From Flavobacterium chungbukense (lineage in GTDB: Bacteria; Bacteroidota; Bacteroidia; Flavobacteriales; Flavobacteriaceae): 64,000 bases of DNA. The translations under genes and the position numbers were made by a program. Under the pieces are notes generated by a model. The model saw only the letters and a list, made by a program, of their open reading frames with translations. It was not told the DNA's origin and ran no database searches. Every line of letters starts with the position of its first letter. Within the stretch, counting starts at the first letter, position 1. This document shows, in pieces, positions 16,834-25,536 of the stretch. The stretch spans positions 744,001-808,000 of the forward strand of contig NZ_JAJGZV010000002.1 in the NCBI RefSeq assembly GCF_020805785.1, in the 5' to 3' direction.

Positions 16834-18294
16834 TTATTTAACTGGAATATTCGAAAGAATTTCCAATACAAATTTCCAATATTTTTGTGCAGATGAAATA
16901 CTAGCTCTTTCTTCTGGAGAATGTGCTCCATGAATTGTTGGACCAAAAGAAATCATATCCATTTCTGGATAATTTGTTCCTAGAATTCCGCATTCAAGAC
17001 CTGCGTGACAAGCTACAACTTTAGGCTGTTCACCATTTTGCTTTTCGTAAATATCTTTTAAAACTTCTAAGATTTCAGAATTTACGTTTGGAGTCCATCC
17101 TGGATAAGATCCTGAAAGTTCTACTTCACATCCAACCAATTCAAAAGCTGAACGTAATGAATTTGCCAGATCAAATTTTGAAGATTCAACTGAAGAACGA
17201 GTTAAACAACCTACTGAGATTTCACCATCTTTAATAATAACACGAGCAATATTATTCGAAGTTTCTACCAAATCAGCCATATCAGCGCTCATTTTATAAA
17301 CTCCGTTATGAGCAGCATAAATCGCTCTAATAACTCCTTCTTGAACTCCTAAATCCATCACTTTTTCAGGCAAATCTCCTTTTACGATTTCAATAGACAA
17401 GTTAGGCTCTGTAGTTTTATATTCTGCTTTGATATCAGAAATAATTTCCTGCATATCGTACACATACGCTTCATCGAACATTTGAGAAATGACTACTTTG
17501 GCAACACTTTCTCTTGGAATTGCATTTCTTAAACTTCCACCATTAACTTCAACGATTTGCAAACCAAAGTTTTCAAATGCGTCAAATAACAAACGATTCA
17601 TGATTTTATTCGCATTTCCTAAACCTTTATGAATATCCATTCCTGAATGTCCTCCGTTCAAGCCTTTTACTGTAATAGTATAACCAACAGAACCTTCTGG
17701 AACTTCTTCTTCATGATAAGTTCTTGTAGCCGTTACATCAATTCCTCCTGCACATCCGATATCAATTTCATCATCTTCTTCAGTATCTAAGTTCAATAAA
17801 ATCTGACCTTGAAGAATTCCTCCTTTTAGATTTAGCGCACCAGTCATTCCTGTTTCTTCATCAATCGTAAACAATGCTTCGATTGCTGGATGCGGAATAG
17901 TTGTACTTTCTAAAATAGCCATAATTGTTGCTACTCCTAATCCGTTATCAGCTCCCAATGTTGTACCACGCGCACGAACCCAGTCACCATCAACATACAT
18001 ATCAATTCCTTGTGTATCAAAATCAAAAACAGTATCTGCATTTTTTTGGTGCACCATATCCAAATGCCCCTGCATTACAATCGCTTTACGGTTTTCCATT
18101 CCTGGAGTCGCTGGTTTTCTAATGATTACATTTCGAATTTCATCTTCAAAAGTTTCTAAACCTAAGCTGTTTCCAAAGTTTTTCATAAACTCAATTACAC
18201 GTTCCTCTTTTTTAGACGGACGGGGAACAGCATTTAAATCTGCAAATTTATTCCAAAGTTCTTTTGGCTCCAGATTTCTTATTTCCTGACTCAT
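16834..18294 (-). CDS. pepD: Aminoacyl-histidine dipeptidase (PepD, M20 family)
   Basis: The 486-residue cytosolic zinc peptidase cleaves Xaa-His and other dipeptides. Metal and catalytic motifs are visible: VMQGHLDMVHQK near residue 80, GTTLGADNGLGVA near 115, TIDEETGMTGA near 148 and the C-terminal CHAGLECG. A longer frame begins at 18318, but the ATG at 18294 (MSQEIRNLEPKELWNKF) is the typical PepD start. A TAACTTTG element on the minus strand at 18336-18329 is a good promoter candidate. Confidence 0.93.
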   Translation of the reverse strand: MSQEIRNLEPKELWNKFADLNAVPRPSKKEERVIEFMKNFGNSLGLETFEDEIRNVIIRKPATPGMENRKAIVMQGHLDMVHQKNADTVFDFDTQGIDMYVDGDWVRARGTTLGADNGLGVATIMAILESTTIPHPAIEALFTIDEETGMTGALNLKGGILQGQILLNLDTEEDDEIDIGCAGGIDVTATRTYHEEEVPEGSVGYTITVKGLNGGHSGMDIHKGLGNANKIMNRLLFDAFENFGLQIVEVNGGSLRNAIPRESVAKVVISQMFDEAYVYDMQEIISDIKAEYKTTEPNLSIEIVKGDLPEKVMDLGVQEGVIRAIYAAHNGVYKMSADMADLVETSNNIARVIIKDGEISVGCLTRSSVESSKFDLANSLRSAFELVGCEVELSGSYPGWTPNVNSEILEVLKDIYEKQNGEQPKVVACHAGLECGILGTNYPEMDMISFGPTIHGAHSPEERASISSAQKYWKFVLEILSNIPVK

Positions 18295-18318
18295 TATATT
18301 TTGTTTGAAGTTTAACAT

Positions 18319-18615
18319 TTAAGAGCTTCAAAGTTACAAAGTTTAATTGCTTTTTTAGCCACGAATTTCATCAATTAGCACAAATTATAATGGCTAAAAA
18401 TAAAAAAAAATTTGATTGTTATTGTCACACAGTGACATTTGGTTGGTAATAATAAAAACAGCAAGCGTCAATCAGGCATCCCTTTCGTAACGCTTGAATT
18501 CAATTGAATTGTTTTTTCTACCAACGAAATGTTCCTCTAGGAACATATAAATAAATTTTCTAAAAAAACGAACTGAACTTCTTTTTAATTATTATTTTTA
18601 TAAAAAACCAAAACT
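18319..18615. other. Divergent intergenic region with several palindromes
   Basis: This 297-base gap holds no gene I can support. It contains TGTCAC-ACA-GTGACA at 18423-18437, an operator-like perfect inverted repeat. A 7-bp stem pairs 18462-18468 with 18490-18496. AATTCAATTGAATT follows near 18497, and ATGTTCC-TCTA-GGAACAT lies at 18529-18546. The last three together look like the remains of dispersed intergenic repeats. Confidence 0.5.
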
Positions 18616-19677
18616 GTGAAATCAAAATATATTCTTCCTATATTTCTTTTAGTTCAGATTATCTTTTTAAGGATTCTAAGATATTTTCCTGATTATGTCG
18701 AAGGCTTTTACAGCAATAATATATTCCTTAGAATTTCTCATTTTTTAAGAATTGGTCTTGGCAAAATTCCTTTTTCACTTGGAGACTGCATTTACGCCTT
18801 TCTTATTTTAGCAATAATTGGATGGTTTTGGAAAATCCGAAAAACTTGGCAAACAGATTGGAAAGACCATATTTTGACCATATTAAGTAAAATTTCTGTT
18901 TTTTATTTTTTCTTTCATTTGCTTTGGGCTTTTAATTATTATCGTGAGCCTCTATTTGAAAAAATGGAAATTAAAAGAGAATATACTGATGCCGATCTTT
19001 TAGATTTTACTCAAAAGTTAATTAGCAAAACGAATGAAATTCAGTATCAAATTACTAAAAATAAAAATTCGAAGGTTGTCTTTCCTTATTCGCAAAAAGA
19101 ATCTTTTCATATGATTTTAAATGGTTATGACAATTTAGCAAAAGAACATCCTTTTTTTAAATACAAAACACTAAGTGTAAAAAATTCACTGTTTAGCGTT
19201 CCATTAACTTATATGGGATTTGGTGGTTATTTAAATCCTTTTACAAACGAAGCACAAGTTAATGATCTATTGCCCATGTATAATTTTCCGTTAACAACAT
19301 CCCATGAAATGGCACATCAAATTGGATTTGCCAGCGAAAGTGAATGTAATTTTATTGGCGTTTTGGCTTCTGTTAAAAATGACAATTTGTATTATCAATA
19401 TTCAGGATATAGTTTTGCGCTTCGTTACTGTTTAGGAATTTGGCAATATAAAAACGAGAACGTTTTTAATCAATTAAAGAAAAAAGTTAACATTGGAGTT
19501 TTAAAAAATTATCAGGAAAGCCAAGATTTCTGGAAAAAATATGACACTTTTATCGATGAAGGTTTTCATTTTCTATGGGATAATTTCTTGAAATCGAATA
19601 ACCAAAAAGATGGAATGGACAGTTACAGTAAATTTATAGATTTGATGATCAATTATTATAAAACAAGAGAATTATAG
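18616..19677 (+). CDS. DUF3810 family membrane protein with HExxH motif
   Basis: The 353-residue protein has three hydrophobic helices in the first 110 residues and a soluble domain after them. The motif HEMAH (in TTSHEMAHQIGF) is a zinc-metallopeptidase HExxH. The downstream ESECNF could supply a third acidic ligand. The layout, an N-terminal membrane part and a C-terminal domain with HEMAHQ, is that of DUF3810, which has no proven activity. The start is GTG at 18616. A membrane-bound protease is a reasonable inference. Confidence 0.82.
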   Translation: MKSKYILPIFLLVQIIFLRILRYFPDYVEGFYSNNIFLRISHFLRIGLGKIPFSLGDCIYAFLILAIIGWFWKIRKTWQTDWKDHILTILSKISVFYFFFHLLWAFNYYREPLFEKMEIKREYTDADLLDFTQKLISKTNEIQYQITKNKNSKVVFPYSQKESFHMILNGYDNLAKEHPFFKYKTLSVKNSLFSVPLTYMGFGGYLNPFTNEAQVNDLLPMYNFPLTTSHEMAHQIGFASESECNFIGVLASVKNDNLYYQYSGYSFALRYCLGIWQYKNENVFNQLKKKVNIGVLKNYQESQDFWKKYDTFIDEGFHFLWDNFLKSNNQKDGMDSYSKFIDLMINYYKTREL

Positions 19678-19685
19678 TTTTTTTT

Positions 19686-19735
19686 CCACAGATTACACGA
19701 ATTAAAATGATTTTTTAGATTGAATTAATCTGTGG
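19686..19735. repeat. Inverted repeat CCACAGATTA ... TAATCTGTGG
   Basis: Perfect 10-bp arms (19686-19695 and 19726-19735) flank a 30-base AT-rich loop. A half copy, GCCACAGATTAAAAGGATT, occurs near 45503, so this is a dispersed element in the genome. Confidence 0.6.
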
Positions 19736-19793
19736 CAGAAAAAAATAAGATATTAACTGTAACAAAAATGATTTCATAACTACTAATCATTTT

Positions 19794-20288
19794 ATGAGCG
19801 AAAATCTAGAACAGTCATTTGTTGCGCAACTGCAGGCAAATCAGAATATAATCCACAAAATTTGTAGATTGTATACTGCCGGCGAAGATGCACATAAAGA
19901 TTTGTTTCAAGAAATCACCATCCAGCTTTGGAAGGCTTATCCAAAATTTAGAGGCGATAGTAAATTTTCAACATGGACTTACCGTGTTGCGCTAAATACC
20001 GCAATCACTCTATACCGAAAAACCAAAAGAACTATTTCTACCGTAGATTATGAAAACCATCAGCATTTTGTAAAAGATGTTGATTACAATTATGAAGAAG
20101 AAGAACAAATTAAACTGATGTACAAAGCAGTTTATCAATTAAATGACATCGAAAAAGCATTAGTTTTTATGTATTTAGAAGACAAAGATTATCAAGAAAT
20201 AGCTGAAACATTAGGGATCAGCGAAGTGAATGCGCGCGTGAAAATGAACAGAATTAAGGGGAAACTTAAAAAAATACTAAATCCTTAA
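19794..20288 (+). CDS. ECF-type RNA polymerase sigma factor
   Basis: The 164-residue protein has sigma region 2 (about residues 10-80, with DLFQEITIQLWKAYPKFRGDSKFSTWTYRVALN) and region 4 (about 105-162, with YQEIAETLGISEVNARVKMNRIKGKL). There is no region 3, as usual for ECF factors. It is followed after eight bases by a membrane protein gene that could hold its regulator. The target promoters cannot be told. Confidence 0.92.
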   Translation: MSENLEQSFVAQLQANQNIIHKICRLYTAGEDAHKDLFQEITIQLWKAYPKFRGDSKFSTWTYRVALNTAITLYRKTKRTISTVDYENHQHFVKDVDYNYEEEEQIKLMYKAVYQLNDIEKALVFMYLEDKDYQEIAETLGISEVNARVKMNRIKGKLKKILNP

Positions 20289-20296
20289 AAATTATT

Positions 20297-20929
20297 ATGA
20301 AAGAACTGGATTTACTAAAAAAAGACTGGCAAAAGAACACTGCTTCTTTTCAACAAATTTCTGAGACCGAAATCTACAAGATGATTCATAAAAAATCATC
20401 TTCAATTGTAAAATGGATTTTGATTATCAGTATTTTGGAAATTTCTTTTTGGACTTTTTCGAACTTATTTATCAATACAGATGATGTGCTTCGAAAAATG
20501 AATCATCCTGAAATTGTTACAGCCTTAGAGATTTTAACCTATTTCAATTATGTCGTAGTTTTAATTTTCGTGTACATATTCTACAAAAATTACAGAACAA
20601 TTTCAACTACAATCTCGACAAAATCGTTGATGAGTTCTATTTTAAAAACTCGCAAAACCGTTCAGTATTACGTTTGGTATAATTTAGGAATGATTGTAAT
20701 AACATCAATCTTAAGCTTCTTTATTGCATTTGTCTACAATCCGGACATGGCATTTCTTAGAGAAAAATTAGCCTTAAATGGAAGAGCAATGTTTGTTACT
20801 GTAGGTATATTAATTCTGGTAATATTAGGTTTCTTCGGATTGTTCTGGTGTTTCTACAGAGTTATTTACGGAACACTTTTACGTCGATTATATGCTAATT
20901 ATAAAGAGTTGAAGAAGATAGATTTATAA
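20297..20929 (+). CDS. Membrane protein downstream of the sigma factor, possible anti-sigma factor
   Basis: The 210-residue protein has a soluble N-terminus of about 45 residues (MKELDLLKKDWQKNTASFQQ) and four hydrophobic helices. No zinc-binding anti-sigma motif is visible. The short spacing to the ECF sigma gene suggests a functional pair, with the N-terminal part contacting the sigma factor. This is inferred from position; the family is unassigned to me. Confidence 0.7.
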   Translation: MKELDLLKKDWQKNTASFQQISETEIYKMIHKKSSSIVKWILIISILEISFWTFSNLFINTDDVLRKMNHPEIVTALEILTYFNYVVVLIFVYIFYKNYRTISTTISTKSLMSSILKTRKTVQYYVWYNLGMIVITSILSFFIAFVYNPDMAFLREKLALNGRAMFVTVGILILVILGFFGLFWCFYRVIYGTLLRRLYANYKELKKIDL

Positions 20930-20976
20930 TTTAAGTTGCTAAGGTTCTGAGATTCTAAGATTCTAAGTTTTGAAAA

Positions 20977-21046
20977 CTTGAAACTTGAAACTTGAAACTT
21001 GAAACTTGAAACTTGAAACTTGAAACTTGAAACTTGAAACTTGAAA
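20977..21046. repeat. Tandem heptanucleotide repeat, ten copies of CTTGAAA
   Basis: Exactly ten units of CTTGAAA run without a break between two convergent genes (stops at 20929 and 21056). The flanks carry related degenerate text (TTCTGAGATTCTAAGATTCTAAG). No coding frame uses it. The copy number is likely to vary between strains through slippage. Confidence 0.95.
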
Positions 21047-21055
21047 CAAAAAAAA

Positions 21056-21865
21056 TTAATACTCCCACTGTCTTAATCTGTTAAGTTCTTCTTGTGCTTT
21101 AATTTCTTCGGCAGGAATAACTTTTAGAAAAGATGGATGTTGTTCGATTGCGTATTCTACTTTTTCTACAATTTCGTCGATTGTATCATTTTCATAATCA
21201 ATATCTAAAGGTTCTTTGATAATGAAAGATTGGAGAATTCCTTTTTTCTTCATGCGCAATCCTTTCTTGTCAAATGAACGGCGGAAACCGTCAATAACAA
21301 TAGGAATTACGATTGGTTTGTGTTGTTTAATGATGTGTGCGGTTCCTTTGCGGACAGGTTTGAAAGATTTTGTAGTTCCTTGTGGAAAAGTAATTACCCA
21401 ACCATCTGCAAGAGCAATTTTGATGTTTTCGGTATCGTTCGGATTTATTTCACGTTTTTCTGTAACATCTACGCCTTTTGCACGCCAAGTTCTTTCCACC
21501 GTAATTGCTCCAACATAAGCCAAGATTCTTGGCAATAAACCAGCCTGCATTGTTTCTTTTGCCGCAACATAATAAATATTCATCTTAGGTTGCCACAAAT
21601 AACCAATATTCTTAATATTATCCTCACGCCCTGATAAACTTGCATTAAACACATGAAACATCGCTACAACGTCTGCAAAATAAGTTTGGTGATTTGAAAT
21701 AAATAAAACATTAGAATCTGGAAGCGTTTTAATAATTTCAGACCCTTCAATCTGTAATTCGTTAAAACCTCTATATCTCCTATGCGTCATGGCCCCCAAA
21801 ATACGGATCAACCATTTCTTGATGAATAATATATGCCCAAAAGGATTTCTTTTAAACAATCCCAT
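21056..21865 (-). CDS. plsC: 1-acyl-sn-glycerol-3-phosphate acyltransferase (PlsC family)
   Basis: The 269-residue membrane-associated enzyme would transfer an acyl group to lysophosphatidic acid in phospholipid synthesis. The catalytic NHQTYFAD motif (H-x4-D) is at about residue 58. The substrate-binding block reads FPQGTTK where most members have FPEGTR, so Glu is replaced by Gln. It could also act on another lysophospholipid or aminolipid acceptor. It is convergent with the gene before it and alone on its strand. Confidence 0.85.
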   Translation of the reverse strand: MGLFKRNPFGHILFIKKWLIRILGAMTHRRYRGFNELQIEGSEIIKTLPDSNVLFISNHQTYFADVVAMFHVFNASLSGREDNIKNIGYLWQPKMNIYYVAAKETMQAGLLPRILAYVGAITVERTWRAKGVDVTEKREINPNDTENIKIALADGWVITFPQGTTKSFKPVRKGTAHIIKQHKPIVIPIVIDGFRRSFDKKGLRMKKKGILQSFIIKEPLDIDYENDTIDEIVEKVEYAIEQHPSFLKVIPAEEIKAQEELNRLRQWEY

Positions 21866-21988
21866 AACTAATTTATCTTATTTTTATGTTAAGTCGCAAA
21901 CATACAAAAATTATTCTTTCAGCAACACTCAATAACACTTTCTACTACTAATAGTTATCCAAATGAATATCAAATTGTTAAATAAACA

Positions 21989-22642
21989 TCAGTTGTTCTG
22001 ATTGTCAAAAGTTATTTTCAATACATCTCTCAATTCGCTTAAAATCATTGCCGTTGCTCCCCATACTACATGATTTTGAATATTAAATGCAGGAACTAAA
22101 ATATTAGCACCATAAGAAGTTGACAATCTAGCTTCAATTATTATTTCATCATTTAAAAAAACCGACAAAGGCAATTCTATAATTCCGGCAACTTCTCTAA
22201 TATCTGGATAAAAAGCCAGTTCTTCAGTTGCAATTCCTAAAAAAGGATGCACCAAAAAATTACTCGGCGGAATGTACATGGGAGAAAAATGTTTAATAAT
22301 TTCAATTTTATCTCTCGTTATTCCTACCTCCTCATGCGTTTCTCTTAATGCTGTTGTTTCAAAATTCAAATCTTCTTTTTCGAATTTTCCGCCTGGAAAT
22401 GCAATTTGAGCAGAATGAACTCCATCATAAGTATTTCTGACAATCAAAACCAGATGTGTTTTTCCCTCTTTAGGGTAAAACAACATCATCACTCCTGCCA
22501 TTCTCGCGTTTAAAGCTTCGATATCAATATTTTTTAATCCCTCAATTCGCTCTTTTGGAGCCATTTTTAAGTGTGAAGCTACTGCTGGCAATTCAATCGG
22601 AATTATATTGGGAACATATTTCAAAAAGTCTTGAAAATTCAT
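21989..22642 (-). CDS. NUDIX hydrolase, CoA pyrophosphatase-like
   Basis: The 217-residue protein has a full NUDIX box (GGKFEKEDLNFETTALRETHEEVGI) near residue 95. The CoA-type context, with VLIVRNTYDGVHSAQIAFPGGKFE before it and HPFLGI after it, suggests cleavage of CoA or other nucleoside diphosphate compounds. A TTG at 22648 gives two extra residues; the ATG at 22642 is preferred. Confidence 0.88.
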   Translation of the reverse strand: MNFQDFLKYVPNIIPIELPAVASHLKMAPKERIEGLKNIDIEALNARMAGVMMLFYPKEGKTHLVLIVRNTYDGVHSAQIAFPGGKFEKEDLNFETTALRETHEEVGITRDKIEIIKHFSPMYIPPSNFLVHPFLGIATEELAFYPDIREVAGIIELPLSVFLNDEIIIEARLSTSYGANILVPAFNIQNHVVWGATAMILSELRDVLKITFDNQNN

Positions 22643-22733
22643 AATCAAAGCTTATTTTTGTACTTTTAAATAAAACATAAATATACTTCAGAAAACGCAG
22701 TACCGCAAGTTTTCTAAAATTAAAGCCTAAAAA

Positions 22734-23168
22734 ATGTACAGCAGAGAAGAATCACAACGAATAAAAAGAGAATTTTGGGTAGCTTTTGCCGAAAAATATC
22801 CGCGTAAATGGGTACTTTATGATACCAAAATTAAAGACTTCTCTTTTAAGTTTTTTGTGGACAATAAAAAAGCACAGGTTTTAATTGATATTGAACAAAG
22901 AAGCGATGAAAAACGCATTGCTTATTTTGAAAAACTGGAAGCTTTGAAAAATATTTTGGAAGAAGAATTTATTAAAAACCTTGTCTTTGAGAAAAACTTT
23001 ACTTTAGAAAGTGGCAAAACTATCAGCCGAATTTGGGTTGAAAAACTTGGCGTTGGTTTCAGCAATAAAAACACTTGGGATACCATTTTTGACTTTTTCA
23101 ACGAAAACATGCATGCTCTCGAAATGTTCTATTTAGAATATGATGAGTTTATTAAGGATGTTGAATAA
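22734..23168 (+). CDS. DUF4268 domain protein
   Basis: The 144-residue soluble protein has the compact DUF4268 fold sequence, from SREESQRIKREFWVAFAEKYPRKW to the acidic C-terminal FLEYDEF-type end (here FYLEYDEFIKDVE). The domain is distantly related to nuclease-like folds in other contexts, but here it stands alone and no catalytic set is evident. It ends 12 bases from the convergent T9SS gene. Function unknown. Confidence 0.8.
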   Translation: MYSREESQRIKREFWVAFAEKYPRKWVLYDTKIKDFSFKFFVDNKKAQVLIDIEQRSDEKRIAYFEKLEALKNILEEEFIKNLVFEKNFTLESGKTISRIWVEKLGVGFSNKNTWDTIFDFFNENMHALEMFYLEYDEFIKDVE

Positions 23169-23180
23169 ATACTTTTTATC

Positions 23181-25067
23181 TTATCGCTTAAGCGAAAAAT
23201 GTCCTGATGCAGTTTTACCATTATCAAATATCATTTTAAACCAATAATCTGTTGAAGGCATTGGACTTCCATTAAAATTACCATCCCAACCCAAATTAGG
23301 ACGCAATTCTTTTAATAGCATCCCAAATCGATCGTAGATGAAAACAGCATAATTATCAGTAACTCCTGTTATCTCCCAACTATCGTTAAATCCATCTCCA
23401 TTTGGAGTAAAAAACTTAGGTATATTATAATTTGCTTCTTCGTTTTGTTGACAATCGGAAATTGTTTTTAACTCAATTTCAATATTTTCATAACAACGTG
23501 GATTATTTTTATTTGAAATGCTGACATTAATTTTGTCAAAAAAAGGCTCAACATTTGAATAATTGGAAGGCAAAGGCGATGGTAAATTATTACCATTTTT
23601 ATCTGTGTATCTAAAAATGAAATCTTCAGAATTTGCAATTAGATCTTTTTCAATAGTGGAGAGATTAAATTTAGAAGAAAACCCATTTCTTAAGTCTGCA
23701 CACGCGGTAAGAGTTGGAATTGTGTTAACTATAGGCTTTTTGGTATCTATATAATCATAAGTATTAAAAATATAAACCGTTCCTGCATAACGCATGTAAT
23801 TGTTACCATTTGCATCTAACGCATCCCAAAACGCCCCTATAACCAAATCATCTTTAAACAAAGACATTGAGCCCGCAAACCAATCGCTATTTCGCTTTAT
23901 ATTAGATTGTACCGTTTGATACTCATTCCACTTGCCATCAGTTCCTTTTTTAAACATGTATACACGTCCAAAAACTTTTGATAAATTTCCGCTAGCATCA
24001 TATTCATATTCACTAGCCCTAACAGCTATTTGATCATTATATATTTCCATTTTGTTTCCAAAATTGAAAATCTGTGCAGAACCATCAGAAGCTCTTAATT
24101 TCTGATGTCCAATCCAATTTCCGTTTGTACTTTTCTTAAAAATATAAACAGAACCTAACATGGTTAATTCACCTCCTCCATCACCACTCAAATAAGAATC
24201 ATAATCATCTTCGCTTTGAGCAGCAATCATGATTCCATTTTCATTGATTCTTACCACCTCACCAAATCTATCTTGTAATCCTCTAAAATCGTAAGCTGTT
24301 AACTTTTTAGTTTCTAACCATTTATTAGAGAGTAGACTTTTTTCAAATACATACGCAGCTCCTTCCCAATTATCACCTTCTTCGACTGCTCCAATAACAA
24401 TTGTATTTTCAAAAACAGCCACGGAGTTACCAAATGTATCTCGTCTTTGTCTGTCGCTTGCCACAATTTTTTGCATAAATTTCCAAACATCATCATTATC
24501 TTTAAAAAAGACATATGCGGCTCCAGCGTTTTCTAAATAATTATCTAAATTAGCGTCAGTGCTGTTGTAAGAAGAGCCGATGACCATAATGTTGCCCGAA
24601 ATCGAAATATCAGCCCCATAATTGTCATCAAGAGAATTTTCAATTCTTGCGATTTTTTGAGTAAATACATATTGATCAGAACTGTTCCTTTCGTATAAGT
24701 ATATCGCATTTCCATTAGAAAAATCTGGATCACAACCTGCGACTGCAAGAATTTTATCGGTCATAAATAGCCTGTATCCAAAACTGCAATAATTTCTTGC
24801 ATCTGGAAGCGAAAGTTCTTGGTATATATTCCAACCATCGCAATCTTGTTTTGCTATATATACTTTTCCGGCATTTTGAACACCGTCGACATTAACTAAA
24901 TTTGCACCATATGCTGAATAACCTTTAAAAGTTGCTACGGCACAGCCAAAAGCATTCTCTATATCACGAACTGGCTCAACAATCTTAAAGTTTTGTTTCC
25001 ATTCTTGAGATGATACAGATAATACAGCAAAAAATAATAAAATCGAAATCTTTTTTTTTATTCTCAT
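23181..25067 (-). CDS. Secreted FG-GAP-like repeat protein with T9SS type B sorting domain
   Basis: The 628-residue protein has a signal peptide (MRIKKKISILLFFAVLSVSSQ). Residues about 25-430 hold repeated blades of roughly 60 residues with recurring GNSVAVFENTIVIGA and AGAAYVFFKD patterns, as in integrin-like beta-propellers. A short linker follows. The last about 85 residues are the gliding-motility-type C-terminal domain (IPKFFTPNGDGFNDSWEI to TASGHFSLKR), which directs export by the type IX system. The start at 25067 is chosen over an upstream GTG because it begins the signal. It is a likely surface protein; its ligand is unknown. Confidence 0.88.
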   Translation of the reverse strand: MRIKKKISILLFFAVLSVSSQEWKQNFKIVEPVRDIENAFGCAVATFKGYSAYGANLVNVDGVQNAGKVYIAKQDCDGWNIYQELSLPDARNYCSFGYRLFMTDKILAVAGCDPDFSNGNAIYLYERNSSDQYVFTQKIARIENSLDDNYGADISISGNIMVIGSSYNSTDANLDNYLENAGAAYVFFKDNDDVWKFMQKIVASDRQRRDTFGNSVAVFENTIVIGAVEEGDNWEGAAYVFEKSLLSNKWLETKKLTAYDFRGLQDRFGEVVRINENGIMIAAQSEDDYDSYLSGDGGGELTMLGSVYIFKKSTNGNWIGHQKLRASDGSAQIFNFGNKMEIYNDQIAVRASEYEYDASGNLSKVFGRVYMFKKGTDGKWNEYQTVQSNIKRNSDWFAGSMSLFKDDLVIGAFWDALDANGNNYMRYAGTVYIFNTYDYIDTKKPIVNTIPTLTACADLRNGFSSKFNLSTIEKDLIANSEDFIFRYTDKNGNNLPSPLPSNYSNVEPFFDKINVSISNKNNPRCYENIEIELKTISDCQQNEEANYNIPKFFTPNGDGFNDSWEITGVTDNYAVFIYDRFGMLLKELRPNLGWDGNFNGSPMPSTDYWFKMIFDNGKTASGHFSLKR

Positions 25068-25105
25068 AGCTAATTGCCCCACTAATTAACTAAATATTTT
25101 ATTAC

Positions 25106-25516
25106 CTACACCGTAAAAATGTTATACACAATAATATGATCGTCGTAATTAATATATAATTGTTTTCTATAATCTTGTTTTTTACGTGTTATAATAGATA
25201 ATTTACATTCTCGTCCGTCATTATCTTTACAAACAAAAGAATATGTAATATCGGTATCGTTTTCCTCTCTTTCTATGTAGTCTAAAATACTAAAAAGCTG
25301 AATTTCTTGAGAATACACTACAACCCTATGTTTATTGGTATCTAAAACTACAGAAAGGTTTACTAAATTCAAATTGGACCATTCGCCCCATTTTCCTCTT
25401 TCATTTTTTTCTAGAACGCTAAAACCCGAAGTCTTAAAATGATAAGATTGACTTTGAACCTTTTGCAGACCTAGCGCTAAAAAAAGCAATAATATGTAAG
25501 TGCGTATAGAATTCAT
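25106..25516 (-). CDS. Hypothetical secreted protein
   Basis: The 136-residue protein has a signal peptide ending VQSQS. The remainder is a predicted beta-rich domain with a Cys pair (FVCKDNDGRECK). It has no lipobox and no domain I recognise. It lies 38 bases upstream of the T9SS type B gene on the same strand and may be co-expressed. Function unknown. Confidence 0.7.
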   Translation of the reverse strand: MNSIRTYILLLFLALGLQKVQSQSYHFKTSGFSVLEKNERGKWGEWSNLNLVNLSVVLDTNKHRVVVYSQEIQLFSILDYIEREENDTDITYSFVCKDNDGRECKLSIITRKKQDYRKQLYINYDDHIIVYNIFTV

Positions 25517-25536
25517 AAAATATTTCTTGCAGATAA

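Noticed and set aside
20977..21046. CRISPR array
   Set aside because: The repeat is a seven-base tandem without spacers and there are no cas genes.
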